From assembly GCF_026241105.1 (NCBI RefSeq), contig NZ_JAPFFT010000007.1, positions 62,001 to 126,000 on the forward strand: a DNA stretch of 64,000 nucleotides, read 5' to 3'. A program made the translations under genes and the position numbers. A model generated the notes under the pieces. It did not search any database. It was not told where the DNA came from and saw only the letters and a list, made by a program, of their open reading frames with translations. Numbering within the stretch: the stretch's first letter is position 1; each line of letters starts with the position of its first letter. This DNA is from Arthrobacter rhizophilus (GTDB lineage: Bacteria; Actinomycetota; Actinomycetes; Actinomycetales; Micrococcaceae). This document shows, in pieces, positions 25,817-33,842 of the stretch.

Positions 25817-27172
25817 GTGAACCTTCACAAACTCCTTGTCGACCGCGAGCAGGAAGGCCGTCCGATCAGGGTCGGCCTCATTGGCGCTGGGCGTTACGGC
25901 ACCATGTATCTTGCCCAGTCCAACAACATTCCCGGGATCCACGTGGTGGCCATCGCAGACATCAACGTGAAGCGTGCTGAAGGGGCTTTCGCTCTTGTCG
26001 AATGGCCGGCCGAGCAGATCGCCCCGGACATTGCCACCGCACTCAAGGACCGCACCACGGCAATTGTGGCCAACGCCGATGAATTGTTCGACGTAGACAT
26101 TGACGTGATCGTAGAAGCTACAGGAAACCCCATCGTGGGAATCAAGCACGCCCTGCGCGCCATCGAAACCAAGAAGCACATCATCATGGTCACCGTCGAG
26201 GCGGACGCCCTGGCAGGGCCGGCATTGGCCAAGCGTGCAGAAGCGGCTGGCGTCGTCTATTCGATGGCCTACGGCGACCAGCCAGCCCTCATCATGGAAC
26301 TCGTCGACTGGGCGCGGACCTCCGGATTCGACGTGGTCTGCGCGGGCAAGGGTGCCAAGTACCTTGAGCACTACCACGAGATGAATCCGGACAACGTCTG
26401 GGAGAACTGGGAATTCTCGAAGGAACTCACGGACTCCGGACAGCTCAACCCGTACATGCACACCTCGTTCCGCGACGGCACAAAAGCGGCAATCGAGATG
26501 GCCGCCGTCGCCAACGGTGCCGGACTGGAGCCGTCGGACTCCGGGCTCAGCTTCACGCCCGGCAACGTCGAAGAGATCGCCACGATCTGCCGGCCGAGCG
26601 ACCTCGGGGGCGCGCTCGTCCATGAAGGCAGCGTGGACGTCATGTCCAGCGTGAACCGCGATGGCAGCTGGATCAACCACAACACCCAGGAGGGCGTCTT
26701 CGTCGTCGTCAAGGCCACAAACGCCTACGTTTCCGGCTGCTTCAACGAATATCCGTGGCACCCGGACCCAACCGGCCAGTACGCAGCCCTGTACCGCCCG
26801 TATCACTATGTCGGTCTCGAGCTGAACGTATCGATCGCAAATGCGGCGCTTCGGGGAATTGCGACGGGCGCACCCGTCGGTTTCTTCGGCGACGTGGTCG
26901 CCACAGCGAAGAAGGACCTCAAAGCCGGCGAATTCCTCGACGGCGAGGGTGGATTCACGGTGTGGGGCAAGTTGGTTTCGGCCAAGCACTCGGTGGCGAC
27001 AGGAGCCTTGCCCGTGGCCTTGGCCCACCACGTGGAACTGCGCAATGACGTCGCGAAGGGAGCGATCGTCGGCTGGGACGACGTCATCATTGATGACTCG
27101 CTGTCCCAGGCACTCGAGCTGCGCCGCGAAACCGAAGCGTTCATCGCCCAGGCCGCCCCCGTGGGCGCCTGA
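25817..27172 (+). CDS. NAD(P) oxidoreductase, homoserine-dehydrogenase-like with SAF-type C-domain
   Basis: 451 residues. The N-terminus has a Rossmann motif (IRVGLIGAGRYGTMYLAQ) and a homoserine-dehydrogenase/Gfo-like core (DVDIDVIVEATGNPIVGIKHALRAIETKKHI). The C-terminal part (ATAKKDLKAGEFLDGEGGFTVWGKLVSA) resembles the SAF/antifreeze-like beta-clip found in sugar-acid enzymes. GTG 25817 is the start, with a weak purine-rich GAAGAGAG before it. It heads the TRAP operon and probably oxidises the imported acid or polyol. True homoserine dehydrogenase is unlikely given the C-terminal domain and context. The precise reaction is unknown. Confidence 0.8.
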   Translation: MNLHKLLVDREQEGRPIRVGLIGAGRYGTMYLAQSNNIPGIHVVAIADINVKRAEGAFALVEWPAEQIAPDIATALKDRTTAIVANADELFDVDIDVIVEATGNPIVGIKHALRAIETKKHIIMVTVEADALAGPALAKRAEAAGVVYSMAYGDQPALIMELVDWARTSGFDVVCAGKGAKYLEHYHEMNPDNVWENWEFSKELTDSGQLNPYMHTSFRDGTKAAIEMAAVANGAGLEPSDSGLSFTPGNVEEIATICRPSDLGGALVHEGSVDVMSSVNRDGSWINHNTQEGVFVVVKATNAYVSGCFNEYPWHPDPTGQYAALYRPYHYVGLELNVSIANAALRGIATGAPVGFFGDVVATAKKDLKAGEFLDGEGGFTVWGKLVSAKHSVATGALPVALAHHVELRNDVAKGAIVGWDDVIIDDSLSQALELRRETEAFIAQAAPVGA

Positions 27173-27230
27173 CCTAACTCCCTTGCTTCCGTCATCCGGA
27201 TCGCATCCTTCCAATGAAGAAAGGCATCGC

Positions 27231-28268
27231 ATGAATACCAAGTCCCGCGCCATCACCGGAGTGCTAGCCTGCAGCTTGGCTGCAACTGCCCTTGCTGGAT
27301 GTGCCGCCGCCGGCGCATCCAGCGGCGGCCAGGCCGCACCGGTGGCCAAGATCCAATTGTCGATTCCTGATCCGCTCACCTCCTCAGTAGGTGTGTCTGC
27401 CCAGCACTTCGCGGACCAGGTGAAGAAGACCTCCAACGGATCGGTGGTTGTCACGGTTGTCCCCAACGGGACCAGCTTCAGTGGTGACCAGAACGCCGCC
27501 GTTACCCGCCTACAGGGCGGCTCGTTGGACGCACTGATCCTTTCAACGTCCGTGTATGCCTCGGTGGTGCCCGAAATGAACGCGATCAGCATTCCCTACC
27601 TCTTCAAGGACACTACGGAAGAGGCAGCCTTCCTGGCGGGCAAGCCAGGGCAGGACCTGAAGGACAAACTGGCCAAGAAGGACACTGTCGCGCTGAGCCT
27701 CCTCACCAGGACGGGCAGGGAAATCACCAACTCGGTCCGTCCTATTGCCCAGCCTTCGGACCTCAAGGGACTAAAGATCCGCGTACCCGGCAACACATTG
27801 TGGACGGCCTTCTTTGGCAAGCTGGGTGCCAGCCCCACCACCATGGCCTTCTCTGAAGTCTTTACCGGCCTGCAGACCGGTACCATCGACGGCCAGGAGA
27901 ATCCGATCGAAGTGCCGTGGACCAACAAGTTCTCCGAGGTACAGAAGTATGTGTCGCTGACCAACCACATCAATGACGCCTGGGTTCTCGCGTTGTCGTC
28001 GAAGAAATGGGCAACGCTCAGTGCGGACCAGCAAAAGGCGCTCACCGACGCTTCGACTGAAACCTCCACGTTCAAAACCGCTTACGACACCGAGCAGGCA
28101 AAGAAGCAGTTGGATGAGCTGACGGCCAAGGGCATGAAAGCGAACGAGCTAAGCGCAGCCAGCATCGAAGAGTTCAAGGCCGTCTCGAAGAGCTTGTACC
28201 CGGATTTCTCGAAGCTCATTGGAAAAGATTTCTTCGACCAAGCGGTCGCATTCACTCCCGCTAAGTAA
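27231..28268 (+). CDS. TRAP transporter substrate-binding lipoprotein, DctP family
   Basis: 345 residues. The signal peptide ends in the lipobox LAGC (Cys24), so it is lipid-anchored, as expected in a Gram-positive. DctP features are QLSIPDPLTSSVGVSAQHFADQVKK, the PYLFKD segment, LKGLKIRVPGNTLW with the substrate-carboxylate-binding Arg, and TGLQTGTIDGQENPIEVPW. GAAGAAAGG lies about 7 bases before ATG 27231. A longer open frame upstream overlaps the oxidoreductase gene and is not used. The ligand is likely a sugar acid or other carboxylate. Confidence 0.93.
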   Translation: MNTKSRAITGVLACSLAATALAGCAAAGASSGGQAAPVAKIQLSIPDPLTSSVGVSAQHFADQVKKTSNGSVVVTVVPNGTSFSGDQNAAVTRLQGGSLDALILSTSVYASVVPEMNAISIPYLFKDTTEEAAFLAGKPGQDLKDKLAKKDTVALSLLTRTGREITNSVRPIAQPSDLKGLKIRVPGNTLWTAFFGKLGASPTTMAFSEVFTGLQTGTIDGQENPIEVPWTNKFSEVQKYVSLTNHINDAWVLALSSKKWATLSADQQKALTDASTETSTFKTAYDTEQAKKQLDELTAKGMKANELSAASIEEFKAVSKSLYPDFSKLIGKDFFDQAVAFTPAK

Positions 28269-28279
28269 TCCTCAACCCA

Positions 28280-28307
28280 AGGTGGGAGCCCTCCCGGGCT
28301 CCCACCT
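28280..28307 (+). terminator. Intra-operon hairpin between dctP and dctQM
   Basis: A perfect 12-bp stem, AGGTGGGAGCCC and GGGCTCCCACCT, with a TCCC loop, 11 bp past the dctP stop. No T-run follows. A hairpin here would lower the yield of membrane subunits relative to the abundant binding protein, or protect the dctP message 3' end. Confidence 0.65.
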
Positions 28308-28345
28308 CACAGACTCACCCCTCCCGCACACCAATTCCGCGCTCA

Positions 28346-30286
28346 ATGTCGAAAGTCTGGACCATCATGGAACACACCCTCACTTCCCGCGACCTGGAAG
28401 AGGTCCTCCCGCCTGATGCCGAGGAGATCCTGCACTCGGGTCACGTCGCTTCGGGCTGGAGCGGTGCGATTTGGCTGGACCGGACTTTGGAGTGGATTGT
28501 GGGAGCCGCGATCCTTGCCGAGCTCGTCGTCATCCTGCTGAATATCACGGTCCGTATGATCACTGGCGATTCGGTTCTTTGGACCCAGGAAGTCTCCGAG
28601 ATAGCACTTCTGACTATCGCCTTCATGGGTGGGGCAATCGCGTATCCCAAGGGCGCACACATGTCCGTGCAGGCCTTGATCATGAGGCTCCCCGCCGAGT
28701 GGAAGCCCTATCTGGCCGCGCTGGTGGACTGGCTTGTCTTCGTGATGAGCGCGGGTTCCTTCGCGCTTTTCGTTCCCACGCTCGTCCAGCAAATCGAGGA
28801 AAAGACCCCAATTCTCCAGCTCCCGGTGTTCTGGGTATCCATGCCGTTTTCGGTGGGCATGGTCCTTATCGCCTGGTTCGCGCTCGTCAAGCTTTGGCGG
28901 CAGCAAAAGCGGGCAGTCCTGGTAGCGGCCGGGATCGCGGCAGCCTTCGTCGTCGTCGTGCTCTTGGCGCCGCCGCTCTTCTACTATGCCTCGCCGAACG
29001 TCCTCCTTGGCACAGTGCTCGCGATTCTGTTCATCCTCCTGTTCCTCGGTCTCCCGATCGCGTTCGTGCTCGCCCTCGCCTCAGGGATCTACCTCTACCT
29101 CGGAGGGATTTCCGAGGTCAGCGCCATCCCGATCGGCATGGCTTCGGGGGCAAAAGGATTCGTGCTTTTGGCGATCCCCTTCTTCATCCTCGCCGGCACA
29201 ATCATGAACTCGGCCGGACTCACGCTGCCCCTGGCCAAGCTCGTCGACGCCCTTATCGGGCACCTGCGCGGGGGACTGCTCCAGGTGGTCGTCGTGACCA
29301 TGTACATTTTCTCCGGCATCTCGGGGTCCAAAGTCGCGGACGTCGCGGCCGTCGGCACCACCATGCGCGGCATGCTTGAAGAGCGCAAATATCCGCGCGG
29401 CGAAGTTGTCGCCGTGCTGTCGGCGTCCGCAATCATGGGTGAAACCATCCCGCCAAGCATCGTGCTTCTCGTGCTTGGCTCCATCACCACGATTTCGACC
29501 ACCACACTCTTCCTTGCCGGGTTTTTGCCCGCCGCGTTCCTGGCGCTCGTGGTCATGGCGCTCGTGTTCGTGCGGGCCCGCAAGCAAGGGGGAGTGGCCA
29601 GCCCGAAGGCAAGCTGGCGGGCACGCGGCTCCGCTACGTTCTTCGCCCTTCCCACGCTCCTCCTGCCCGTCGGCATGGTGGCCGGGATCCTGACAGGTTT
29701 CGCGACGCCGACGGAAGTTTCCTCCGTGGCCGTCGCCTACGCGTTCGTCCTGGCTGCCGCCTACCGCCGGGGCAGCAAGCGGCTGCTCGGTGACACGTTG
29801 CGGGAAACGACGACGACGGCGGGCATGGTGCTGTTCATCATCGCTGCCGCGTCTCCGCTGGCCCAGACCCTTGCCCTCGCCGGTGTCTCGCAGCAAATCC
29901 ACGACCTCATGTCCAGCCTGGGGGATTCCCCGATCCTCTTCATGCTGTGCACCGTCATCCTGCTCGTCATCATGGGGCAACTGCTCGAAGGCCTGCCGGC
30001 GGTGCTGATTTTCGCCCCGTTGCTGCTGCCGATCGCCACCGAGTTCGGCGTGAGCCCCGTCCAATACGCTATGGTGCTCATCATCTCCATGGGCATAGGC
30101 TCGTTCGCCCCTCCGGCCGGCGTCGGCTTCTACGTGGCGTGCGCCACCGCCCGGGAGACCGTGGAAAACAGCCTCAAACATTTCTGGCCGTATCTGCTTG
30201 CACTCTTCGTCGGGCTCCTGGTGCTCGCGGCGGTGCCGTGGTTCAGTACCTTCCTGCCCGCCCTTGCCGGACTGATTCCGTTCTAA
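28346..30286 (+). CDS. TRAP transporter fused small and large permease (DctQM)
   Basis: 646 residues. Residues about 45-180 are a DctQ-type small subunit with four helices (LEWIVGAAILAELVVILLNI, LWTQEVSEIALLTIAFMGGAIAYPKGAHMS). The DctM large subunit follows from about residue 205 with some 12 helices, including PIAFVLALASGIYLYLGG, AIPFFILAGTIMNSAGL, FSGISGSKVADVAAVGTTM and GLPAVLIFAPLLLPIA. It forms the ion-driven permease for DctP. ATG 28346 lacks a good ribosome site; an ATG at 28367 is the alternative. The fusion is a known variant of the family. Confidence 0.9.
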   Translation: MSKVWTIMEHTLTSRDLEEVLPPDAEEILHSGHVASGWSGAIWLDRTLEWIVGAAILAELVVILLNITVRMITGDSVLWTQEVSEIALLTIAFMGGAIAYPKGAHMSVQALIMRLPAEWKPYLAALVDWLVFVMSAGSFALFVPTLVQQIEEKTPILQLPVFWVSMPFSVGMVLIAWFALVKLWRQQKRAVLVAAGIAAAFVVVVLLAPPLFYYASPNVLLGTVLAILFILLFLGLPIAFVLALASGIYLYLGGISEVSAIPIGMASGAKGFVLLAIPFFILAGTIMNSAGLTLPLAKLVDALIGHLRGGLLQVVVVTMYIFSGISGSKVADVAAVGTTMRGMLEERKYPRGEVVAVLSASAIMGETIPPSIVLLVLGSITTISTTTLFLAGFLPAAFLALVVMALVFVRARKQGGVASPKASWRARGSATFFALPTLLLPVGMVAGILTGFATPTEVSSVAVAYAFVLAAAYRRGSKRLLGDTLRETTTTAGMVLFIIAAASPLAQTLALAGVSQQIHDLMSSLGDSPILFMLCTVILLVIMGQLLEGLPAVLIFAPLLLPIATEFGVSPVQYAMVLIISMGIGSFAPPAGVGFYVACATARETVENSLKHFWPYLLALFVGLLVLAAVPWFSTFLPALAGLIPF

Positions 30287-30289
30287 GCC

Positions 30290-31189
30290 ATGACGCAGAG
30301 AACCAATGCTGAGTCTCACGTTCCCTCGTCGGTTGCCCTGCTGGGCACAGGACCGATGGGCGCCCCCATTGCCCGGAACCTCATCGCTGCCGGCATGCCG
30401 TTGAAACTCTGGAACCGCACGGCCCACAAGGCCAAGGCGATCCCCGGAGGGCAGCCCACCGATTCCCCGGCGGAAGCAGCCAGCGAGGTGGTGCTGACCG
30501 TCCTGCCCGACCTGCCCCAAGTCGAGCAGTTACTGCACGGACCCGGCGGGCTCCTTGCGGGGTGGAAGGCCGCCAGCATCGCCAACCCGGTCCTGGTGGT
30601 CCACGGCACGGTGTCACCCGTCGCTGTCGCGGCCTTCGCCGCCGAATGCCTGAAGATCCATGGCGTAGCAGTCATTGATGCCCCGCTCAGCGGTGGCACT
30701 ATTGGCGCCGAAGAGGGGCGGCTCAGCATCATGGTTGGCGGCCCTGTCGAAGTCGTCGAACGTCTCGAGCCTCTCTTCGGGCTCTACAGTTCCACCGTTC
30801 TGCGATTCGGGGACACCGGTGCCGGCTCCATCGCCAAAGCATGTAACCAAATCGTGGTGGCTGCAACAGTCACTGCGATTTCGGAGGCCATGGCGCTAGC
30901 CGAGGCTTCCGGGCTCGATCTTGGGGACGTGCAGTCAATACTTGCCGGCGGCTTGGCGAACTCCGAAGTCCTGCGGCAAAAGGGCCAACGCTGGATCGAG
31001 ACCGATTTCGAAGGCGGCGGATCGGCAAAAAACCAACTGAAGGACTTGACCTTCATCGCGGAAACCGCAGCAGAGGCCGGGCTGAAGTTACCGGTTTCGG
31101 GCAGCGTCCGCACAGCATTTCAAACAATGATCTCGCAGGGACTTGGCGAACTGGACCATACAGGCATCTTTCTCAGCATTCGCGCCTAG
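30290..31189 (+). CDS. 3-Hydroxyisobutyrate/tartronate-semialdehyde-reductase-family dehydrogenase
   Basis: 299 residues of the beta-hydroxyacid dehydrogenase family. The NAD(P) motif is VALLGTGPMGAPIARNLIAAG, the substrate motif is DAPLSGGTIGAEEGRLSIMVGG, and the catalytic Lys lies in GAGSIAKACNQ. It starts 3 bp past dctQM, so it is the last gene of the TRAP operon and acts on an intermediate of the imported acid. GarR-like tartronate semialdehyde reduction is one option; the substrate is not fixed by sequence. Confidence 0.87.
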   Translation: MTQRTNAESHVPSSVALLGTGPMGAPIARNLIAAGMPLKLWNRTAHKAKAIPGGQPTDSPAEAASEVVLTVLPDLPQVEQLLHGPGGLLAGWKAASIANPVLVVHGTVSPVAVAAFAAECLKIHGVAVIDAPLSGGTIGAEEGRLSIMVGGPVEVVERLEPLFGLYSSTVLRFGDTGAGSIAKACNQIVVAATVTAISEAMALAEASGLDLGDVQSILAGGLANSEVLRQKGQRWIETDFEGGGSAKNQLKDLTFIAETAAEAGLKLPVSGSVRTAFQTMISQGLGELDHTGIFLSIRA

Positions 31190-31228
31190 CAGTTATCCGC
31201 CGACGGCGGCTGGTCGGTAGGCCCTCTC

Positions 31229-31277
31229 AACGCAGGACGACGACGGCGGGAGCCTCCCGCCGTCGTCGTCCTGCGTT
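31229..31277. terminator. 23-bp perfect inverted repeat between convergent operons
   Basis: Arms at 31229-31251 and 31255-31277 are perfectly complementary, GC-rich (core GGACGACGACGG) and joined by a 3-nt loop. It lies 39 bp past the TRAP operon stop and 11 bp past the DUF2630 stop on the other strand, so it can terminate both. Single arms of similar sequence occur at 22350 and 24188, hinting at a dispersed element. Confidence 0.7.
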
Positions 31278-31287
31278 CCTTACGGCT

Positions 31288-31539
31288 TCAGCCGGTGTAG
31301 CCCTCCACCTGCTTGGGGGGCCGTGGTTTGGCCTCGTTCGGGTTCTCCCCGTACTGCCTCTTTGCGCGCCGTTGCCTTAAGAGGTCCCAGCACTGATCCA
31401 AGTCCTGCTCAATGCGCTCCAGCCTTGCCCGGTCAGGAGCATGTGCGGGACCAGACGGGGCCGCCTCTGCCTCTTCGCGGAGCTCCCGTTCCTCTTCGAC
31501 GAGCGATTGGATGCGGTGGAGAATGCCCTGTTCGTCCAT
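31288..31539 (-). CDS. DUF2630 family protein
   Basis: 83 residues. The N-terminus MDEQGILHRIQSLVEEERELRE is the signature of this small actinobacterial family. The centre is a charged helix (ARLERIEQDLDQCWDLLRQRRAKRQYG) and the tail is Pro/Lys-rich. It is probably an all-helical, coiled-coil cytoplasmic protein of unknown role. GAGGGG lies 5 bases before ATG 31539. The longer upstream frame crosses the divergent DUF1992 start and is rejected. Confidence 0.82.
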   Translation of the reverse strand: MDEQGILHRIQSLVEEERELREEAEAAPSGPAHAPDRARLERIEQDLDQCWDLLRQRRAKRQYGENPNEAKPRPPKQVEGYTG

Positions 31540-31699
31540 GGTGCCCCTCTTCCTGACGTAGCCGTTACCAGTCAGCGTAATGACGTGCACTGGGCGTGGC
31601 CAGAGGCGGCCTTTTCCAAGGGCCATCCCGGCAGTCTCCCGTTTGCGGAATACTTGGATGCAGATCCAGGATTTCCGCGAGTGAGGGCGGTGGGGAACC

Positions 31700-32317
31700 G
31701 TGAACGGCGAAAACAGTGCGTTCAAGCGCCGGCTGGAGCGAGCCGTGGAGCTGCGGAATGTCCGCGCCACTGGGATGACGGCCGAGGAAGAGTCCGAACT
31801 TCTCGCCGCCGAGGAAGAAGAGCGGCAGAAGCGCAAGAGAGTCGACGATGCCGCGCGGGTGGAATACCTGATCCGCGACGCGATGGCGCAAGGGAAGTTC
31901 GACAACCTGAAGTACTCAGGCAAACCGATTCCCGGGCTGGGGGAGCGCTATGACCCTGATTGGTGGGTCAAAGGCCTCATTCAACGCGAGCATCTCAGCG
32001 GCCTTGGCCCGAAGGCCATTCTGCTCCGGACCGAGGATGCCGGATTGGATGCGAAGCTCGACGCACTCTACTCGGAGAAGCAAGTGCGCGAGCTGGTGGA
32101 GGACTTCAACGCCCGGGTCATTGACGCGCGGCGCCAGCTTCAGGGTGGGCCTCCGGTGATCACGAAGCCGCGCGACGTCGACGTCGAGTTGGAACGCTGG
32201 CGCGAACGCCGGGCAGCGGCCGCTGGGGCAGCAGCTGCTGCTGCGCGGGATGCGGCGAAGCAAGAACTTGTGAGCAAGCCGCCGTGGTGGCGTCGTATCT
32301 GGAGCGGTTCCGGCTAG
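31700..32317 (+). CDS. DUF1992 (DnaJ-homologue C28 domain) protein
   Basis: 205 residues. The domain signature IRDAMAQGKFDNLKYSGKPIPGLGERYDP lies around residues 58-86, followed by a long charged helix region (YSEKQVRELVEDFNARVIDARRQ) and an Ala-rich segment before the Trp-rich end KPPWWRRIWSGSG. It starts at GTG 31700 with GGGGA close upstream. Bacterial members are soluble and of unknown function; there is no J-domain here. It is divergent from the DUF2630 gene, with 160 bp between. Confidence 0.83.
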   Translation: MNGENSAFKRRLERAVELRNVRATGMTAEEESELLAAEEEERQKRKRVDDAARVEYLIRDAMAQGKFDNLKYSGKPIPGLGERYDPDWWVKGLIQREHLSGLGPKAILLRTEDAGLDAKLDALYSEKQVRELVEDFNARVIDARRQLQGGPPVITKPRDVDVELERWRERRAAAAGAAAAAARDAAKQELVSKPPWWRRIWSGSG

Positions 32318-32369
32318 GCGAGGACCGTTGGTCCAACAACTGCGGTTCTGACACCGCACAAAAAGGAGA

Positions 32370-32397
32370 GGGGCAGCCATTGCGCCCTGGCTGCCCC
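32370..32397 (-). terminator. Terminator after the small ORF/RelA-like operon
   Basis: GGGGCAGCCA (32370-32379) and TGGCTGCCCC (32388-32397) form a perfect 10-bp stem with an 8-nt loop. Read on the minus strand it is followed by CTCTCCTTTTTG, a fair U-tract, so it is a probable intrinsic terminator for the leftward genes. It also faces the DUF1992 gene and may work both ways. Confidence 0.72.
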
Positions 32398-32413
32398 TTA
32401 TAAAGCTATTGAC

Positions 32414-32650
32414 CTAGATGGCTACGAGGCGTTCGTTGCCCGTAAAATATCGGGAGTGCGTTCGCTGGATGGTTTCGATGGAATCGCTGTTCAATGATGC
32501 GATTTCGATCTCTTGGTCGTGGCGTTCGCGTTCAAGGAGAAGGCGCTGCTTGAGCGCTTCGCGGGGCCCGTTGGCTCCGGGGAACTCAGTTACCTGGCGG
32601 TCGAATGTCCGCCGGTTATACACAATCAGGAATCCTGAAATGGTACTCAC
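32414..32650 (-). CDS. Small hypothetical protein overlapping a RelA/SpoT-like pseudogene
   Basis: 78 residues, not assigned to a named family by me. It reads STISGFLIVYNRRTFDRQV, then a charged helix (REALKQRLLLERERHDQEIE) and ends in SLNSDSIETIQRTHSRYF. The ATG overlaps the stop of the RelA-like gene by 4 bp (ATGA), so the two were translationally coupled. Its frame is intact although the partner is broken. Size and coupling suggest an accessory or antitoxin-like partner of the synthetase-domain protein; this is inference. Confidence 0.6.
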   Translation of the reverse strand: MSTISGFLIVYNRRTFDRQVTEFPGANGPREALKQRLLLERERHDQEIEIASLNSDSIETIQRTHSRYFTGNERLVAI

Positions 32651-33424
32651 CCTCTCTCTTCTCGAATGCTATCAAAAAGACTCTTCCATTCATCAAGGCT
32701 GGCTCTGACTTCGGCTTCTTCCGCATCGATGCCCTTCTGGACCGCTTCTGCGTCAAGGTCGCTTTTTTCGAGTTGCCCAAGGACGTGCCGGAATTTTTCC
32801 GCTGATGAGTCCAAGCCCTCGGCTTCCAACCTGCGGAGTGTGGCAAGGTTGGCCGCCGTCTGCGCGCCCATCCGGATGATTTCATTCCGCGACACCTCCA
32901 GCAGAGCGATCTTGGTCACTGAAATGTCCTGCATCGTTGTGATGAGCGCGCGCAGGGTGGCATCCGCCGGCAGTTCTCCGTAACGGATTTCCCGCCCAAG
33001 AACGTCGGCTTCGGACTCATACATGTTGGCCCAATGTCCCTGTATCCGAGTGCGTACTTGGACCTCCACCCTGACCGGGAGGCGGAGCCAGACGTGAACG
33101 GCGCGGTATCCACTGTGCGGTTCTGACCGAAGGTCGTGGATGCATCCGGGGTCCTGATTGAACATCCCCATCCCGGTTCAATTTCTGAGTCAGGGTGTCG
33201 AGGGTTTTTAGGCGCGAAGTCACTTTGAAGGGACGGCCGGTGAGCAAGCTGTCCCAGTCAAGGGAATCGAGCTTTTCCTGCACGAAAACCGCGACGTCGT
33301 TGTAGTACTCCATCACATCCTCGTACTGGGGAAGGTGCGATGGAACGGGTAGCCCGTCGCGCAGGCAGTAGCCAAGCTTGCGCAGTTGGCCGGAGGTCCA
33401 TGGATGGGAAGGCGGCCTGTGCAT
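32647..33424 (-). pseudogene. RelA/SpoT-domain (GTP pyrophosphokinase-like) gene, internally deleted and frameshifted
   Basis: Two overlapping frames carry the two halves of one domain. The upstream frame (33424 to about 33170) gives the N-terminal part, VFVQEKLDSLDWDSLLTGRP and TSRLKTLDTLTQKLNRD. The downstream frame (from about 33171 to 32647) gives HSGYRAVHVWL, RVEVQVRTRIQGHWANMYE and a helical tail. The middle of the synthetase domain, which normally holds the Asp-x-x-G-x-R Mg-GTP site, is missing, and the halves are out of frame. I read this as a loss of roughly 130 bp. AGGA lies about 7 bases before ATG 33424. A working (p)ppGpp synthetase is unlikely. Confidence 0.75.
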
Positions 33425-33449
33425 CAAGTCATCCTAGTCAAGCGTGCCC

Positions 33450-33842
33450 TTATCTGGCAGGCTCCTCGGGCTGTGCCATCGGGGACAGATGCAGGCCTGC
33501 GAGCTGCCACCGCTCTCCCCTCCTGATCATGATCTGCGTAACGCGGAACTGGCCACTGGAAGGATGTCCGCGATAAGCGGCCGTCTGGTTCTGAATCCCA
33601 ATAAGGACGGCCGAGTCTCCGTAGGTGCGGACGGTGTTGATGCTCCACTCGAACTGTTCGTTGACGAGGGCCGCTTCCTGGTAGCGCTGGAGCCACTGGG
33701 CTCGCGTGAGTACGAATCCGCGGGCGCCGACGGCGGTGAAGTCTTCTGCCAGCAGCCTGTCCAGCGCCGCCGCGTCAGTGTTTCGCTCCGCGCTTGCCCA
33801 GAGAAAGCTGAGCTCTTCGATGTCGGAATGCAGATCATTCAT
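33450..33842 (-). CDS. DUF4440/SnoaL-like NTF2-fold protein
   Basis: 130 residues with the NTF2 cone: SDIEELSFLWASAERNTDAAALDRLLAEDFTAVGARG at the N-terminus, a YGDSAVLIGIQNQTA strand, and FRVTQIMIRRGERWQLAGLHLSP at the end, the usual last two strands. It is coupled by a 4-bp overlap to the SDR gene upstream, so it belongs to the SDR, membrane protein operon. DUF4440 proteins are often small ketosteroid-isomerase-like enzymes or binders; nothing here pins the ligand. Confidence 0.83.
   Translation of the reverse strand: MNDLHSDIEELSFLWASAERNTDAAALDRLLAEDFTAVGARGFVLTRAQWLQRYQEAALVNEQFEWSINTVRTYGDSAVLIGIQNQTAAYRGHPSSGQFRVTQIMIRRGERWQLAGLHLSPMAQPEEPAR

Noticed and set aside
25817..27172. Biosynthetic homoserine dehydrogenase
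   Set aside because: Context is a catabolic TRAP operon under LacI control and the C-terminal part is SAF-like instead of the homoserine dehydrogenase catalytic and ACT arrangement.
25799..27592. Long minus-strand frame opposite the oxidoreductase and dctP genes
   Set aside because: Shadow of two clear plus-strand genes; it lacks a ribosome site and domain signatures and crosses the promoter region.
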